Origin: Acidobacteriota bacterium
GTDB taxonomy: Bacteria; Acidobacteriota; Terriglobia; Terriglobales; Acidobacteriaceae
DNA: 64,000 nucleotides
Assembly (NCBI GenBank): GCA_021792135.1
Contig: JAJYVF010000002.1
Span: forward strand, 1 to 64,000
Direction of reading: 5' to 3'
Shown here: piece by piece, positions 30,029 through 36,830 of the stretch
How positions within the stretch are numbered: position 1 is the stretch's first letter
How the letters are laid out: every line of letters starts with the position of its first letter
Notes under the pieces: generated by a model
Told to the model about the DNA's origin: nothing
Databases searched by the model: none
Seen by the model: only the letters and a program-made list of their open reading frames with translations
Translations under genes and position numbers: made by a program

Positions 30029-31963
30029 TCAGCTCCGGCATGAATTTGTAACAGCAGCAGGAGCAGGTTCCGTCTCCTCCGCCACGGCCTCCGGTTCCGG
30101 TACGGCGAAATCGCTCAGATCCGTGCCAGGGAGAATCATCCGCAGTGAATTCAGGATGGAAGCCAGGTCGATCAGCTCCTGCAGAATCGCTCCCTCGATC
30201 GGCGTGAGATAGCCGAACGCGCCCGCGACCATGCCGGCGCCGCTCAGCAGCATCCCTCCGAGCGCGCTGGTGAGACCGATCTGCCGCATCCGCCTGCCGA
30301 TATGGATCAGCACATCGACACTGGCCAGGGATGACTGCAGAATCACCGCGCCCGCCGCCTCCGACGTGATGTCGCTGCTGACCCCGAGCGCTATGCCGGC
30401 CGTTGCGTTCATCATCGCAGGAGCGTCGTTGATGCCGTCCCCGAGATAGAGGGTTGCGCCCTTCGCCGTCAGCTCGCGCACAATCGCCAGCTTCTCTTCC
30501 GGGCTCTTTCCTCCGTAGACATGGGAGATCCCCATATTCTCGGCAAACAGGTTCACCTCCGATGGCCTGTCGCCCGACAGCAGGACAATCTTATCGATGC
30601 CATGGCGCGACTCCACATGGCTCAGAAACGGCTTGCTCTCAAACCGCGGCTCGTCATGGAAGCGGATCAGCCCGGCCAGCTTGCCGTCCACCACGATGAC
30701 GCATTCAAGGCCCGTTGACACGGCCGAAAGGCGAGCGGCCAGTTCCGGGGCCAGCTTCTGCCGTCCGGTCAGCAGCACGTGGTGCGCATCCAGATGTCCG
30801 GCCAGCCCGTGCCCCGGGGATTCCGAAACGTCCTGCGCGGGCAGGAGAGGGATTTCTTCCTCTTTCGCCGCGCGCAGAATTGCCCCCCCCAGCGGATGCT
30901 TCGAGTACCGCTCGAGGCTGGCGGCAAACTGCAACAGCGCGCGCCGCGGCCATGCGCCTGTCTGGATGATCTCCGTAAGGTGCGGTCTGCCGTAGGTCAG
31001 TGTGCCGGTTTTGTCGACGATCAGCGTTCTGCACTGGTCCGCCTTTTCCAGGATCGACGGATCCTTGACGACGATTCCATGCTTCGCCGCGACCGAAATT
31101 GCGCCGATCACGGCCACGGGAATGGCCAGCAGCAGCGGACACGGGGTGGCAATCACCAGCACGGCAAGAAATCGCTCCGGCACGCCGCTCACCGCCCAGC
31201 TCAGCAGCGCTAGTCCGACAGCAAGCGGTGTGTACCAGCTCCCCAGCCGGTCGCCCAGTCTGCGAATGCGCGGCCGGTTCTGCTCCGATGCGTGCAGAAC
31301 TTCAACGATCTTCGCGTAGCGCGATTCGCTGGCAGGCCGCGTCGCCTCGATGGTCAGAGCCCTGTCCCCGTTGATCGCACCGGAGAGCACGGCGGTCCCC
31401 GGCGCTTTGCCAATCAGAAACGGCTCGCCCGTAAGATACGACTCATCCATCGTCCCCGAACCCCCGGTCACGACCCCGTCAACCGGACAGAGTTCATGCG
31501 GGTACAGCATCAGCCGGTCGCCGACCGCCACGGAAGAGGCCGCAACGTCGCTGGTCGATCCGTCTGCGGTCATGCGATGGGCAACCTGCGGCATCCGCCT
31601 CGAAAGAGCACTCAGAACCGACGACGCCCGTCCCGTCGCATACTCCTCCAGCGCTTTCCCGCCCGAGAGCATCAGGATCACGATCGCCGCCACCCAGTAC
31701 TCATCCAGGAAGAGCGCGCTTACGATCGAGATGAACGCCAGGATATCGACGCTGAAGTTGCCCTTCAGGATCTCCCGTAACAGTTCGATGGAGAGCGGCA
31801 CGGCGGCTGTCACAATAGCGCACAGCAGCACCAGGTTGGAGGGAATCCCGATCAGCAGATGCCGCCCCGACCAGGCGGCAAGCATGCCGCTGAGCATGAA
31901 GGCGGCGATCACCCAGTGAGACAGCGAAACGGGGGAACCGGCAGGGGGTGGCGGCCGCTTCAT
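30029..31963 (-). CDS. P1B-type metal-transporting ATPase with a TPCP membrane motif
   Basis: 644 residues. Motifs in order: actuator domain with DESYLTGEP (TGE ~178-180); the metal-site helix with IATPCPLLLAIPVAV (TPCP ~273-276); DKTGTLT with phospho-acceptor Asp317; the P1B-specific SKHPLGGAI in the N domain; and the hinge LGDGINDAPAM. No N-terminal metal-binding (GMTCxxC) domain is present; the C-terminal ~35 residues are Glu/Pro/Ala-rich. Cu and Zn/Cd pumps usually have CPC; TPC(P) is reported for a minor P1B-5 group linked to Ni/Fe, so the metal is not the usual Cu or Zn by this motif. It starts 10 bases after the preceding gene and ends the leftward operon. Export from the cytoplasm is expected. 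Confidence 0.88.
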   Translation of the reverse strand: MKRPPPPAGSPVSLSHWVIAAFMLSGMLAAWSGRHLLIGIPSNLVLLCAIVTAAVPLSIELLREILKGNFSVDILAFISIVSALFLDEYWVAAIVILMLSGGKALEEYATGRASSVLSALSRRMPQVAHRMTADGSTSDVAASSVAVGDRLMLYPHELCPVDGVVTGGSGTMDESYLTGEPFLIGKAPGTAVLSGAINGDRALTIEATRPASESRYAKIVEVLHASEQNRPRIRRLGDRLGSWYTPLAVGLALLSWAVSGVPERFLAVLVIATPCPLLLAIPVAVIGAISVAAKHGIVVKDPSILEKADQCRTLIVDKTGTLTYGRPHLTEIIQTGAWPRRALLQFAASLERYSKHPLGGAILRAAKEEEIPLLPAQDVSESPGHGLAGHLDAHHVLLTGRQKLAPELAARLSAVSTGLECVIVVDGKLAGLIRFHDEPRFESKPFLSHVESRHGIDKIVLLSGDRPSEVNLFAENMGISHVYGGKSPEEKLAIVRELTAKGATLYLGDGINDAPAMMNATAGIALGVSSDITSEAAGAVILQSSLASVDVLIHIGRRMRQIGLTSALGGMLLSGAGMVAGAFGYLTPIEGAILQELIDLASILNSLRMILPGTDLSDFAVPEPEAVAEETEPAPAAVTNSCRS

Positions 31964-31973
31964 GATTTTTCGC

Positions 31974-32306
31974 TTACGCCGGCTTGCCCATGGGCCTCTG
32001 GAAGTGCAATACAGAGGCTTCGCCTACCGCGGGCCGGGGGACGACCACCCAGCTTTCCACCTTCCCCCTGGCTGAGGTCTGGCGGGACTCGAGGACCAGG
32101 CCCTCGTTTGTCCACCGCTTAATGACCAGTTTCTTCGAGCAGTCGCCGCAGAGCCAGAAGTACCTCGAGCGCGGAACAAATACAGGGAATCCCGCCGGCT
32201 CACCCAGAAGCCTCTTCTCCAGCGGCCCGTCCAGTTCCAGCAGACGCAGCGTTCCGCCGCGCAGATACAGCAGATTGTTACTGCATTCCGGATTCGCACA
32301 TTTCAT
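31974..32306 (-). CDS. Small zinc-finger-like protein of unknown function
   Basis: 110 residues; ATG 32306 follows GAGGAGCG. It opens MKCANPECSNNLLYLRGG and carries a second Cys pair in YFWLCGDCSKKLVI (~50-60), so CxxxxC and CxxC could bind one metal ion. Between them lies LFVPRSRY-like basic sequence; the C-terminal 40 residues look flexible. Family not recognised. It sits between the universal stress protein and the metal ATPase, 46 and 10 bases away, so it is in the same transcript and may sense or deliver the metal. Confidence 0.78.
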   Translation of the reverse strand: MKCANPECSNNLLYLRGGTLRLLELDGPLEKRLLGEPAGFPVFVPRSRYFWLCGDCSKKLVIKRWTNEGLVLESRQTSARGKVESWVVVPRPAVGEASVLHFQRPMGKPA

Positions 32307-32352
32307 GAGTTCGCTCCTCGGACACAGCCGCCCGGGCGGGCGCTGCGCGGCG

Positions 32353-33309
32353 TTACGCTATGGATCCCGCTTGCATTTCCTGCATTTCGACTGCATGCCG
32401 TGCCTCAGCCTTCACGGGGCTTCTCAGCGTCACGACCGGACACCTGGCTTCAGCAATGACCTGATGAACAATGTCATGCAGCGCGCGGGCTTTCGGGGGC
32501 AGGTTCAGGGACAGCGAAGAGCCCAGCACGATGAAATCCCGATGAGGGCATACCGCTTCCTCCACGATGGCTCTGGCTGTGTCTCCCTCGCGGATATAAA
32601 TCTCCGCCGGCCAGGTGAGCTTCTCTCCGTCATTGGCAAGTGCGACAAGGCGGGCGCGGGCGGTGGCTCGCGCCTTGATCCGCTGCTCATAGGGCAGACC
32701 CGCTGTTTCCAGCACATGCAGCAGCGTCAGCCGTGAGCCGTTCTCCTCCGCAAGATCTCGGGCAAAATCAAGGTGAGCGGCCCGGTCCGTGTGCAGAGAT
32801 ACGGGAAGAACCACCCTGCCGGGCATTTTGTCTCCATCGCTGGCCAGCGCTACCCGGCGGCCCACGACGCAGACCGGGACATCCAGACCTGCCATCAGCT
32901 CTCTGGCAAACGCGCGATCGAGCGAGCGCCGCGTACTGCGCCCAGGCCGCACCGCCACCATGACCGTGTCCACGCTCCGCGACCTCGAGAGGGCAAGAAT
33001 CTCTTCTGCCGCCTGGCCAAACATGACCTGCGGCTCGCACTCGACCCCCTGCCACTGCAGCTGCAGGGCAGCGTATTCGAGCTTCTCGCGCGCAGTATCC
33101 ATAAAGGCGATGCGCAGGATCTGCGCCAGTCGCGGTTTCTCTTTTTCGACCAGCAGAGGTGGCTGAACGACATGCGCCAGCAGGAGTCTTGCTCCCGTCC
33201 GCTTTGCCTGGGCCGCGGCAACGCGCATCAGCACCCCATCGTCTGCCAGTTGTGTGACTACGAGGGTCACCTTAGAACTTCGGCGATACGGTATGCCATC
33301 TGAACTCAT
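32353..33309 (-). CDS. Tandem universal stress protein (two Usp domains)
   Basis: 318 residues with two Usp folds, about 1-150 and 160-300. Domain 1: VTLVVTQLADDGVLMRVAAAQAK, LLLAHVV, and C-terminal VDTVMVAVRPGRSTRRSLDRAFARELM. Domain 2: GRVVLPVSLHTDRAAHLDFARDLA, LTLLHVLE, and DFIVLGSSLSLNLPPKARALHDIVHQVI followed by RCPVVTLRSP. The ATP-binding G-x2-G-x9-G-S/T loop is not clearly preserved in either (RPGRSTRRS; GSSLSLNLP), so it may belong to the non-ATP class. Tandem Usp proteins rise in growth arrest, hypoxia and oxidative stress. Second gene of the leftward operon, 81 bases after the response regulator. Confidence 0.9.
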   Translation of the reverse strand: MSSDGIPYRRSSKVTLVVTQLADDGVLMRVAAAQAKRTGARLLLAHVVQPPLLVEKEKPRLAQILRIAFMDTAREKLEYAALQLQWQGVECEPQVMFGQAAEEILALSRSRSVDTVMVAVRPGRSTRRSLDRAFARELMAGLDVPVCVVGRRVALASDGDKMPGRVVLPVSLHTDRAAHLDFARDLAEENGSRLTLLHVLETAGLPYEQRIKARATARARLVALANDGEKLTWPAEIYIREGDTARAIVEEAVCPHRDFIVLGSSLSLNLPPKARALHDIVHQVIAEARCPVVTLRSPVKAEARHAVEMQEMQAGSIA

Positions 33310-33390
33310 CTCTCACCTCAGCTCAACGTTTCTTCCGGACCAGCATTCAACTCTTTTGGCGGTACCGACTACCGATGGATCGCGCCAAAC

Positions 33391-33843
33391 TCATGGCGTT
33401 TTCAGAAGCTCCGACAGCACATCCAGCATCGTTCCGGATGCTCCCTTCGGCAGGATGTGGTCGAAGCAGGCGGCTTCCCCCTCGGGGATATCTGCGGATG
33501 CCGAGATCAGGATCAGGCGGCTGCCGCGTCCCAGGTGCCGCATGCATGCAGCCAGCACGCCGCCGTTCATCAGCGGCATACGGTAGTCCAGGATCACAGC
33601 GTCGAATGTTCCGCTCAGGTACAGCCGGAACCCGTCGACAGGATCCGCTGCCGTCGATACTGAATATCCGGCCCGCTCCAGAAGCGCGCGTCGGCTTTCC
33701 AGAACCCGGGCATCGTCATCGATGCACAGCAGCCTTCCGCGACGGAGACGGGTTAGATTGTCCTCCGGGTTCTCCGCACCCTTCAGGAGAAACCCCGGGG
33801 TTGTCACACCCTTAGTCTCCTTTGCCGGCATCTCTGGCGCCAT
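33391..33843 (-). CDS. Single-domain (receiver-only) response regulator
   Basis: 150 residues from ATG 33843 (GAGGTGCGC precedes it; an in-frame GTG six bases upstream falls inside that ribosome site). After a ~35-residue extension, the receiver follows: acidic LLCIDDDARV, phospho-acceptor Asp in AVILDYRMPLMNGG, Ser/Thr in LILISASAD and Lys in HILPKGAS. No output domain remains. Such proteins act by protein-protein interaction or as phosphate sinks; the partner kinase may be the one at 35493. It is the first gene of the leftward operon, preceded by a near-consensus sigma-54 promoter. Confidence 0.9.
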   Translation of the reverse strand: MAPEMPAKETKGVTTPGFLLKGAENPEDNLTRLRRGRLLCIDDDARVLESRRALLERAGYSVSTAADPVDGFRLYLSGTFDAVILDYRMPLMNGGVLAACMRHLGRGSRLILISASADIPEGEAACFDHILPKGASGTMLDVLSELLKTP

Positions 33844-33909
33844 GCGCACCTCGCAGACTGGCAGGCCTTTCTTTGCTCCTGCCTCACAGATGGAGATGCG
33901 AGCAACACT

Positions 33910-33925
33910 TGCATGCAGCGTGCCA
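33910..33925 (-). promoter_or_regulatory. Sigma-54 promoter of the leftward stress operon
   Basis: The minus strand reads TGGCACGCTGCATGCA, against the RpoN consensus TGGCACGNNNNTTGCW: the -24 half is perfect, and the -12 GC is at the exact spacing, with a single mismatch (A for T). The predicted start is near 33899, giving a leader of about 56 bases before the response-regulator ATG. The gene for an NtrC-type activator lies in the divergent operon. Confidence 0.75.
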
Positions 33926-33996
33926 TGAACCCATCCCCTCGCCCCCGGTCCAACCCCGCGTCACGATGGATCCCAGCCCCTGGCGCCTTGGATGAT

Positions 33997-34060
33997 TGTC
34001 AGAAAATTGCGACAGAACGTCCTGAGTCCTGGACAATTCGCGTGACTCAACCGCGCTGTC
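33997..34060. promoter_or_regulatory. TGTC/GACA dyads, candidate binding sites of the NtrC-type activator
   Basis: TGTCAGAAAATTGCGACA (33997-34014) is a dyad of TGTC-N10-GACA. Further half-sites GGACA (34031-34035) and TGTCC (about 34057-34061) and a GAGTC/GACTC pair (34024-34048) follow. The main dyad is 80-90 bases from each flanking sigma-54 promoter, the usual distance of an upstream activating sequence. Confidence 0.5.
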
Positions 34061-34094
34061 CTTCGCGATGCGGGCCTTCCGCTTCCCCCTGAAA

Positions 34095-34110
34095 TGGCGG
34101 TTCAGATGCT
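34095..34110 (+). promoter_or_regulatory. Probable sigma-54 promoter of the rightward stress operon
   Basis: TGGCGGTTCAGATGCT has GG and GC at the exact 10-base spacing, TGGC in the -24 half and TGCT in the -12 half, with the same A-for-T change as the opposite promoter. The outer -24 bases (GGT for ACG) are not conserved. A start near 34121 would give a ~43-base leader before the rubrerythrin GTG. Confidence 0.5.
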
Positions 34111-34163
34111 ATCTCTTCACTGATCGTTCAGCCGGTGCGCAGAATGTGATCGGGAGGTGCGCC

Positions 34164-34793
34164 GTGCGCTGTAACAACCGAGCCTTGTACATCCTGGGAT
34201 ACGCGCTGGCCGTTGCCTTCGCGGTGCTCTCATCGGCTCCGGGTTCCTGGGCTGCCACCACGCCTGAAAATCTGCGTGCCGCCTGGCGCTCCGAGCTCCG
34301 AGATCATTCCCGGTACCTGGCCTTCTCCCAGCGCGCCAGGGCCGAAGGATACGGCGAGGTAGCCAGCCTGTTTCGTGCAGCCGCACGCGCCGAAGCCATC
34401 CACGCGCAAAACCATGCCGCCGTCCTGCGCAGCCTCGGTGACTGGGTCCAGCCCCGTCTCGATTTCCCGGAAGTCAAATCCACACACGAAAACCTTCAGT
34501 CTGCCATCGCGGAAGAGACGCGGGAGCATGACGTGATCTATCCCGAGTTCCTGCATCAGGCTGAGAGAGACGACAACGCCGCTGCTGCCAGGACCTTCTC
34601 TCTGGCAGGAACCGCCGAGGCGGAGCAGGCCTTCCTTTTCCGGCAGGCTCTGGCCAGCCTCAACAAGCTGAAGGGTTCCGTGAAGAGAACGTTCTATGTT
34701 TGCCCGGTCTGCGGATATATGACCGAGCAGATCGCATTCGCGAAGTGCCCCTCCTGCTTCTCGCCAAAGCAACGATTCGAGGCAGTTTCATGA
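34164..34793 (+). CDS. Exported rubrerythrin-like protein (ferritin-like diiron plus rubredoxin-like domain)
   Basis: 209 residues from GTG 34164, chosen because GGGAGGTG lies at the right distance and a signal peptide follows (ALYILGYALAVAFAVLSSAPGSWA, cleavage ~30). Helices of the four-helix bundle: LRAAWRSELRDHSRYLAFSQRARAEGYGEVASLFRAAARAEAIHAQNH (first Glu and ExxH pair) and ENLQSAIAEETREHDVIYPEFL to FSLAGTAEAEQAFLF. The usual final E-x-x-H appears as E-Q-A-F, so one His ligand may be lost. The C-terminal rubredoxin-like knuckles are YVCPVCGYM and AKCPSCFSP. Rubrerythrins reduce peroxide and are normally cytoplasmic; a secreted one is unusual. First gene of the rightward operon. Confidence 0.88.
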   Translation: MRCNNRALYILGYALAVAFAVLSSAPGSWAATTPENLRAAWRSELRDHSRYLAFSQRARAEGYGEVASLFRAAARAEAIHAQNHAAVLRSLGDWVQPRLDFPEVKSTHENLQSAIAEETREHDVIYPEFLHQAERDDNAAAARTFSLAGTAEAEQAFLFRQALASLNKLKGSVKRTFYVCPVCGYMTEQIAFAKCPSCFSPKQRFEAVS

Positions 34794-34834
34794 AGACGCA
34801 GAAGAGATCGGATGCGCACGGGGGTTGGTCATGA
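34790..34834 (+). CDS. Possible 14-codon coupling ORF
   Basis: An ATG overlaps the rubrerythrin stop (ATGA), and the frame encodes MKTQKRSDAHGGWS, ending in a TGA that overlaps the ATG of the next gene (ATGA again). This exactly fills the gap and could pass terminating ribosomes from one gene to the next. It may also be coincidence. Confidence 0.3.
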   Translation: MKTQKRSDAHGGWS

Positions 34835-35367
34835 CACCGCTTCTCCTATCCCCCGTCTGGTACTCCATGCACCCCATGGTGGTCCATTTTCCGATTGCCC
34901 TGCTCCTGGTGACACCGCTGTTCATCCTCATCGGTGCGGCACTGCCTCCGGCGCGCGGACGCCCCTACATGATCGTGGCCCTCATGCTCCTGGCCCTGGG
35001 CACCGCCGGTCTCTTCGTGGCATTTCCTACCGGTCAGACAGCCGCGGCAACGGCGCCGCGGAGCCAGGCCGCCGGCTTCCTGCTGCAAACGCATCAGGCG
35101 CTTGCTTCTGAAACCAGACTCATCTTCGCCGTGCTCTTCGTGATTGATCTGGGCGTTGTCCTGATCCCCGCCTATCTGCATCGGCCGGAAAGCCGCCTGT
35201 TTTCTACCGTCTTGCCACTTTCATTTCTTCTTCTCTATTCCGCGGGGGCCGTGTTTCTGATAAATACAGCCCATGCCGGCGATATGCTGGTCCACGGATC
35301 CGAGGTCCACCCCAACAGCTCTGCATCCCAGATCCAGCCGGGGACGACCGAGGCTCCTGGAAACTAA
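34831..35367 (+). CDS. DUF2231-type four-helix membrane protein
   Basis: 178 residues from ATG 34831 (GGGGG six bases upstream; a TTG six bases earlier is possible). Four membrane segments: VVHFPIALLLVTPLFILIGA, MIVALMLLALGTAGLFVAF, LIFAVLFVIDLGVVLIPAYL and VLPLSFLLLYSAGAVFLINT. The family-typical MHPMVVHFPIAL begins helix 1 and HQALASETR precedes helix 3; these conserved His are suited to heme or metal binding but no such role is proven. The C-terminal tail is polar. It lies between an exported rubrerythrin and a histidine kinase and may link envelope redox state to one of them. Confidence 0.85.
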   Translation: MTPLLLSPVWYSMHPMVVHFPIALLLVTPLFILIGAALPPARGRPYMIVALMLLALGTAGLFVAFPTGQTAAATAPRSQAAGFLLQTHQALASETRLIFAVLFVIDLGVVLIPAYLHRPESRLFSTVLPLSFLLLYSAGAVFLINTAHAGDMLVHGSEVHPNSSASQIQPGTTEAPGN

Positions 35368-35492
35368 AGTAACCACGTCCGGGGGCTGTGTCACATCGCC
35401 TCTCCGCCGAGCTGGCATACCCTGTCCGCAGAAGAGGCAGCCCCGCGTCACTGCCCCACGCAGGCCTCTGCCGTTCCAACCCCCGGATCGCC

Positions 35493-36830
35493 ATGGATAC
35501 TGAGAAACCATCCGCGCAGCTCCTCTTCTCGAACCTCGATACCGACGGCCTCCGCCGCCAGCAGACTGCCTTCTGTATCCTCACCCTCTTTGTCCTCGCC
35601 ATGCTCCTCCTGCTGCACACGCTGTTTGCTGTTGTGCTCGGGGAGCCTTCGCTGCCGGTGCTGGGGGTTCTGGGGCTCAGTTTTGTCCTGCGGATGCTCG
35701 AACTTGTCTGGCTGCAGAACCGCCGCGACCCCATGACGCCACGCGTCGCCAGGCTCGATGGCGCAGTCTCCATCCTCTCGTTGTTCCTTCTCGCCGGCCT
35801 TCTCGCATGGCTCACCAACCGCGATCACAGCCCCTACCAGGTCCTTCTCGCTATCCCTGTTCTCCAGTCCGCCTTCCTGTTTGGTCTTCCGACCACCGTC
35901 GTCACCATCCTGGGCGCCAACGCGACCATCTTTCTCTGGCTCTGGCGCTACTTCGCGCAGCATCCTCAGCCCCACACAGCTGAATATGCCGAATATCTCG
36001 AGGGTGGGATGCTGGCCGTTGTCTTTGCTCTGATGGGGCTGCTCGTCTGGTTCCTCGTCTCGCAGTGGCGCATGAACCAGAAGCAGCTCGCCGCAACTCT
36101 CACCGATCTCCACGCGGCGCGTGAACGGCTTGTCGATGAGGAAAAGCTCGCCGCCATCGGACGCCTGGCAAGCGGCATTGCGCATGAGATCCGTAATCCC
36201 GTTGCCATGATCATGAGCGCTCTCAGCATCGCGGCTGATCCATCCATGCAGGCCAGCGAGCGCGAGGAGATGTTTGCCATCGCCAGCCACCAGGCCGACC
36301 GCCTTTCCTCTCTGACCACCGATTTTCTGACCTACGCGCGACCCACCGTGCCACGGCGCTCCCCTGTCCTGGTCGGCGATCTGCTCTCCGGAGTTGAGGG
36401 ATTCGCCCGCGTCCGGGCGGCGGGACGACCGATCCGGATCTCCTGCCGCACGGCTCAGGAGGTCACCGTTGCCATCGACGCCTCGCAGGCGGAAGGCGCC
36501 CTGCTTAACCTTACCCTCAACGCCATCGATGCAGTCGCAGAGTCCGGCGCAATCAGTATCAGTTCCGCCATCGCCGCCGGCCTGCTCCGCATTGACGTGG
36601 AGAACTCCGGCCCCGCCATCTCCGAACCGCAGATGGAGAGAATTTTTGAGCCTTTCTTCACCACCAAGCCCGCCGGAACCGGACTTGGGCTGGCAATTGC
36701 TAGAGGTGTCGCCAGAGCCCACGGCGGCGATCTGTGGGTGAGCAGAAATGAAAACGGATGCGTCGTCTTCACCATGACGCTGGGCATCGATGCGGCGGGT
36801 GGCGGCGAACAGGAGGCGGCCGATGGGTAG
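35493..36830 (+). CDS. Membrane sensor histidine kinase (NtrB-like partner of the sigma-54 activator)
   Basis: 445 residues from ATG 35493. The N-terminal ~190 residues hold about six membrane helices (CILTLFVLAMLLLLHTLF; VLGVLGLSFVLRML; AVSILSLFLLAGLLAWL; VLLAIPVLQSAFLFGL; MLAVVFALMGLLVWFLV) with little periplasmic loop, so the stimulus is likely membrane-borne. The dimerisation box is IGRLASGIAHEIRNPVAMI (phospho-His231), followed by an HATPase with N box LLNLTLNAIDAV, IFEPFFTTKPAGTGLGLAIAR and HGGDLWV. No PAS or HAMP is evident. It overlaps the activator gene by eight bases, so the two form a cognate pair. Confidence 0.92.
   Translation: MDTEKPSAQLLFSNLDTDGLRRQQTAFCILTLFVLAMLLLLHTLFAVVLGEPSLPVLGVLGLSFVLRMLELVWLQNRRDPMTPRVARLDGAVSILSLFLLAGLLAWLTNRDHSPYQVLLAIPVLQSAFLFGLPTTVVTILGANATIFLWLWRYFAQHPQPHTAEYAEYLEGGMLAVVFALMGLLVWFLVSQWRMNQKQLAATLTDLHAARERLVDEEKLAAIGRLASGIAHEIRNPVAMIMSALSIAADPSMQASEREEMFAIASHQADRLSSLTTDFLTYARPTVPRRSPVLVGDLLSGVEGFARVRAAGRPIRISCRTAQEVTVAIDASQAEGALLNLTLNAIDAVAESGAISISSAIAAGLLRIDVENSGPAISEPQMERIFEPFFTTKPAGTGLGLAIARGVARAHGGDLWVSRNENGCVVFTMTLGIDAAGGGEQEAADG

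Noticed and set aside
33391-33849. GTG start at 33849 for the receiver-only regulator
   Set aside because: It lies within the ribosome site of the ATG at 33843 and would need an unseen upstream site.
35412-35427. Third sigma-54 site ahead of the kinase gene
   Set aside because: TGGCATACCCTGTCCG lacks the essential GC at -12.
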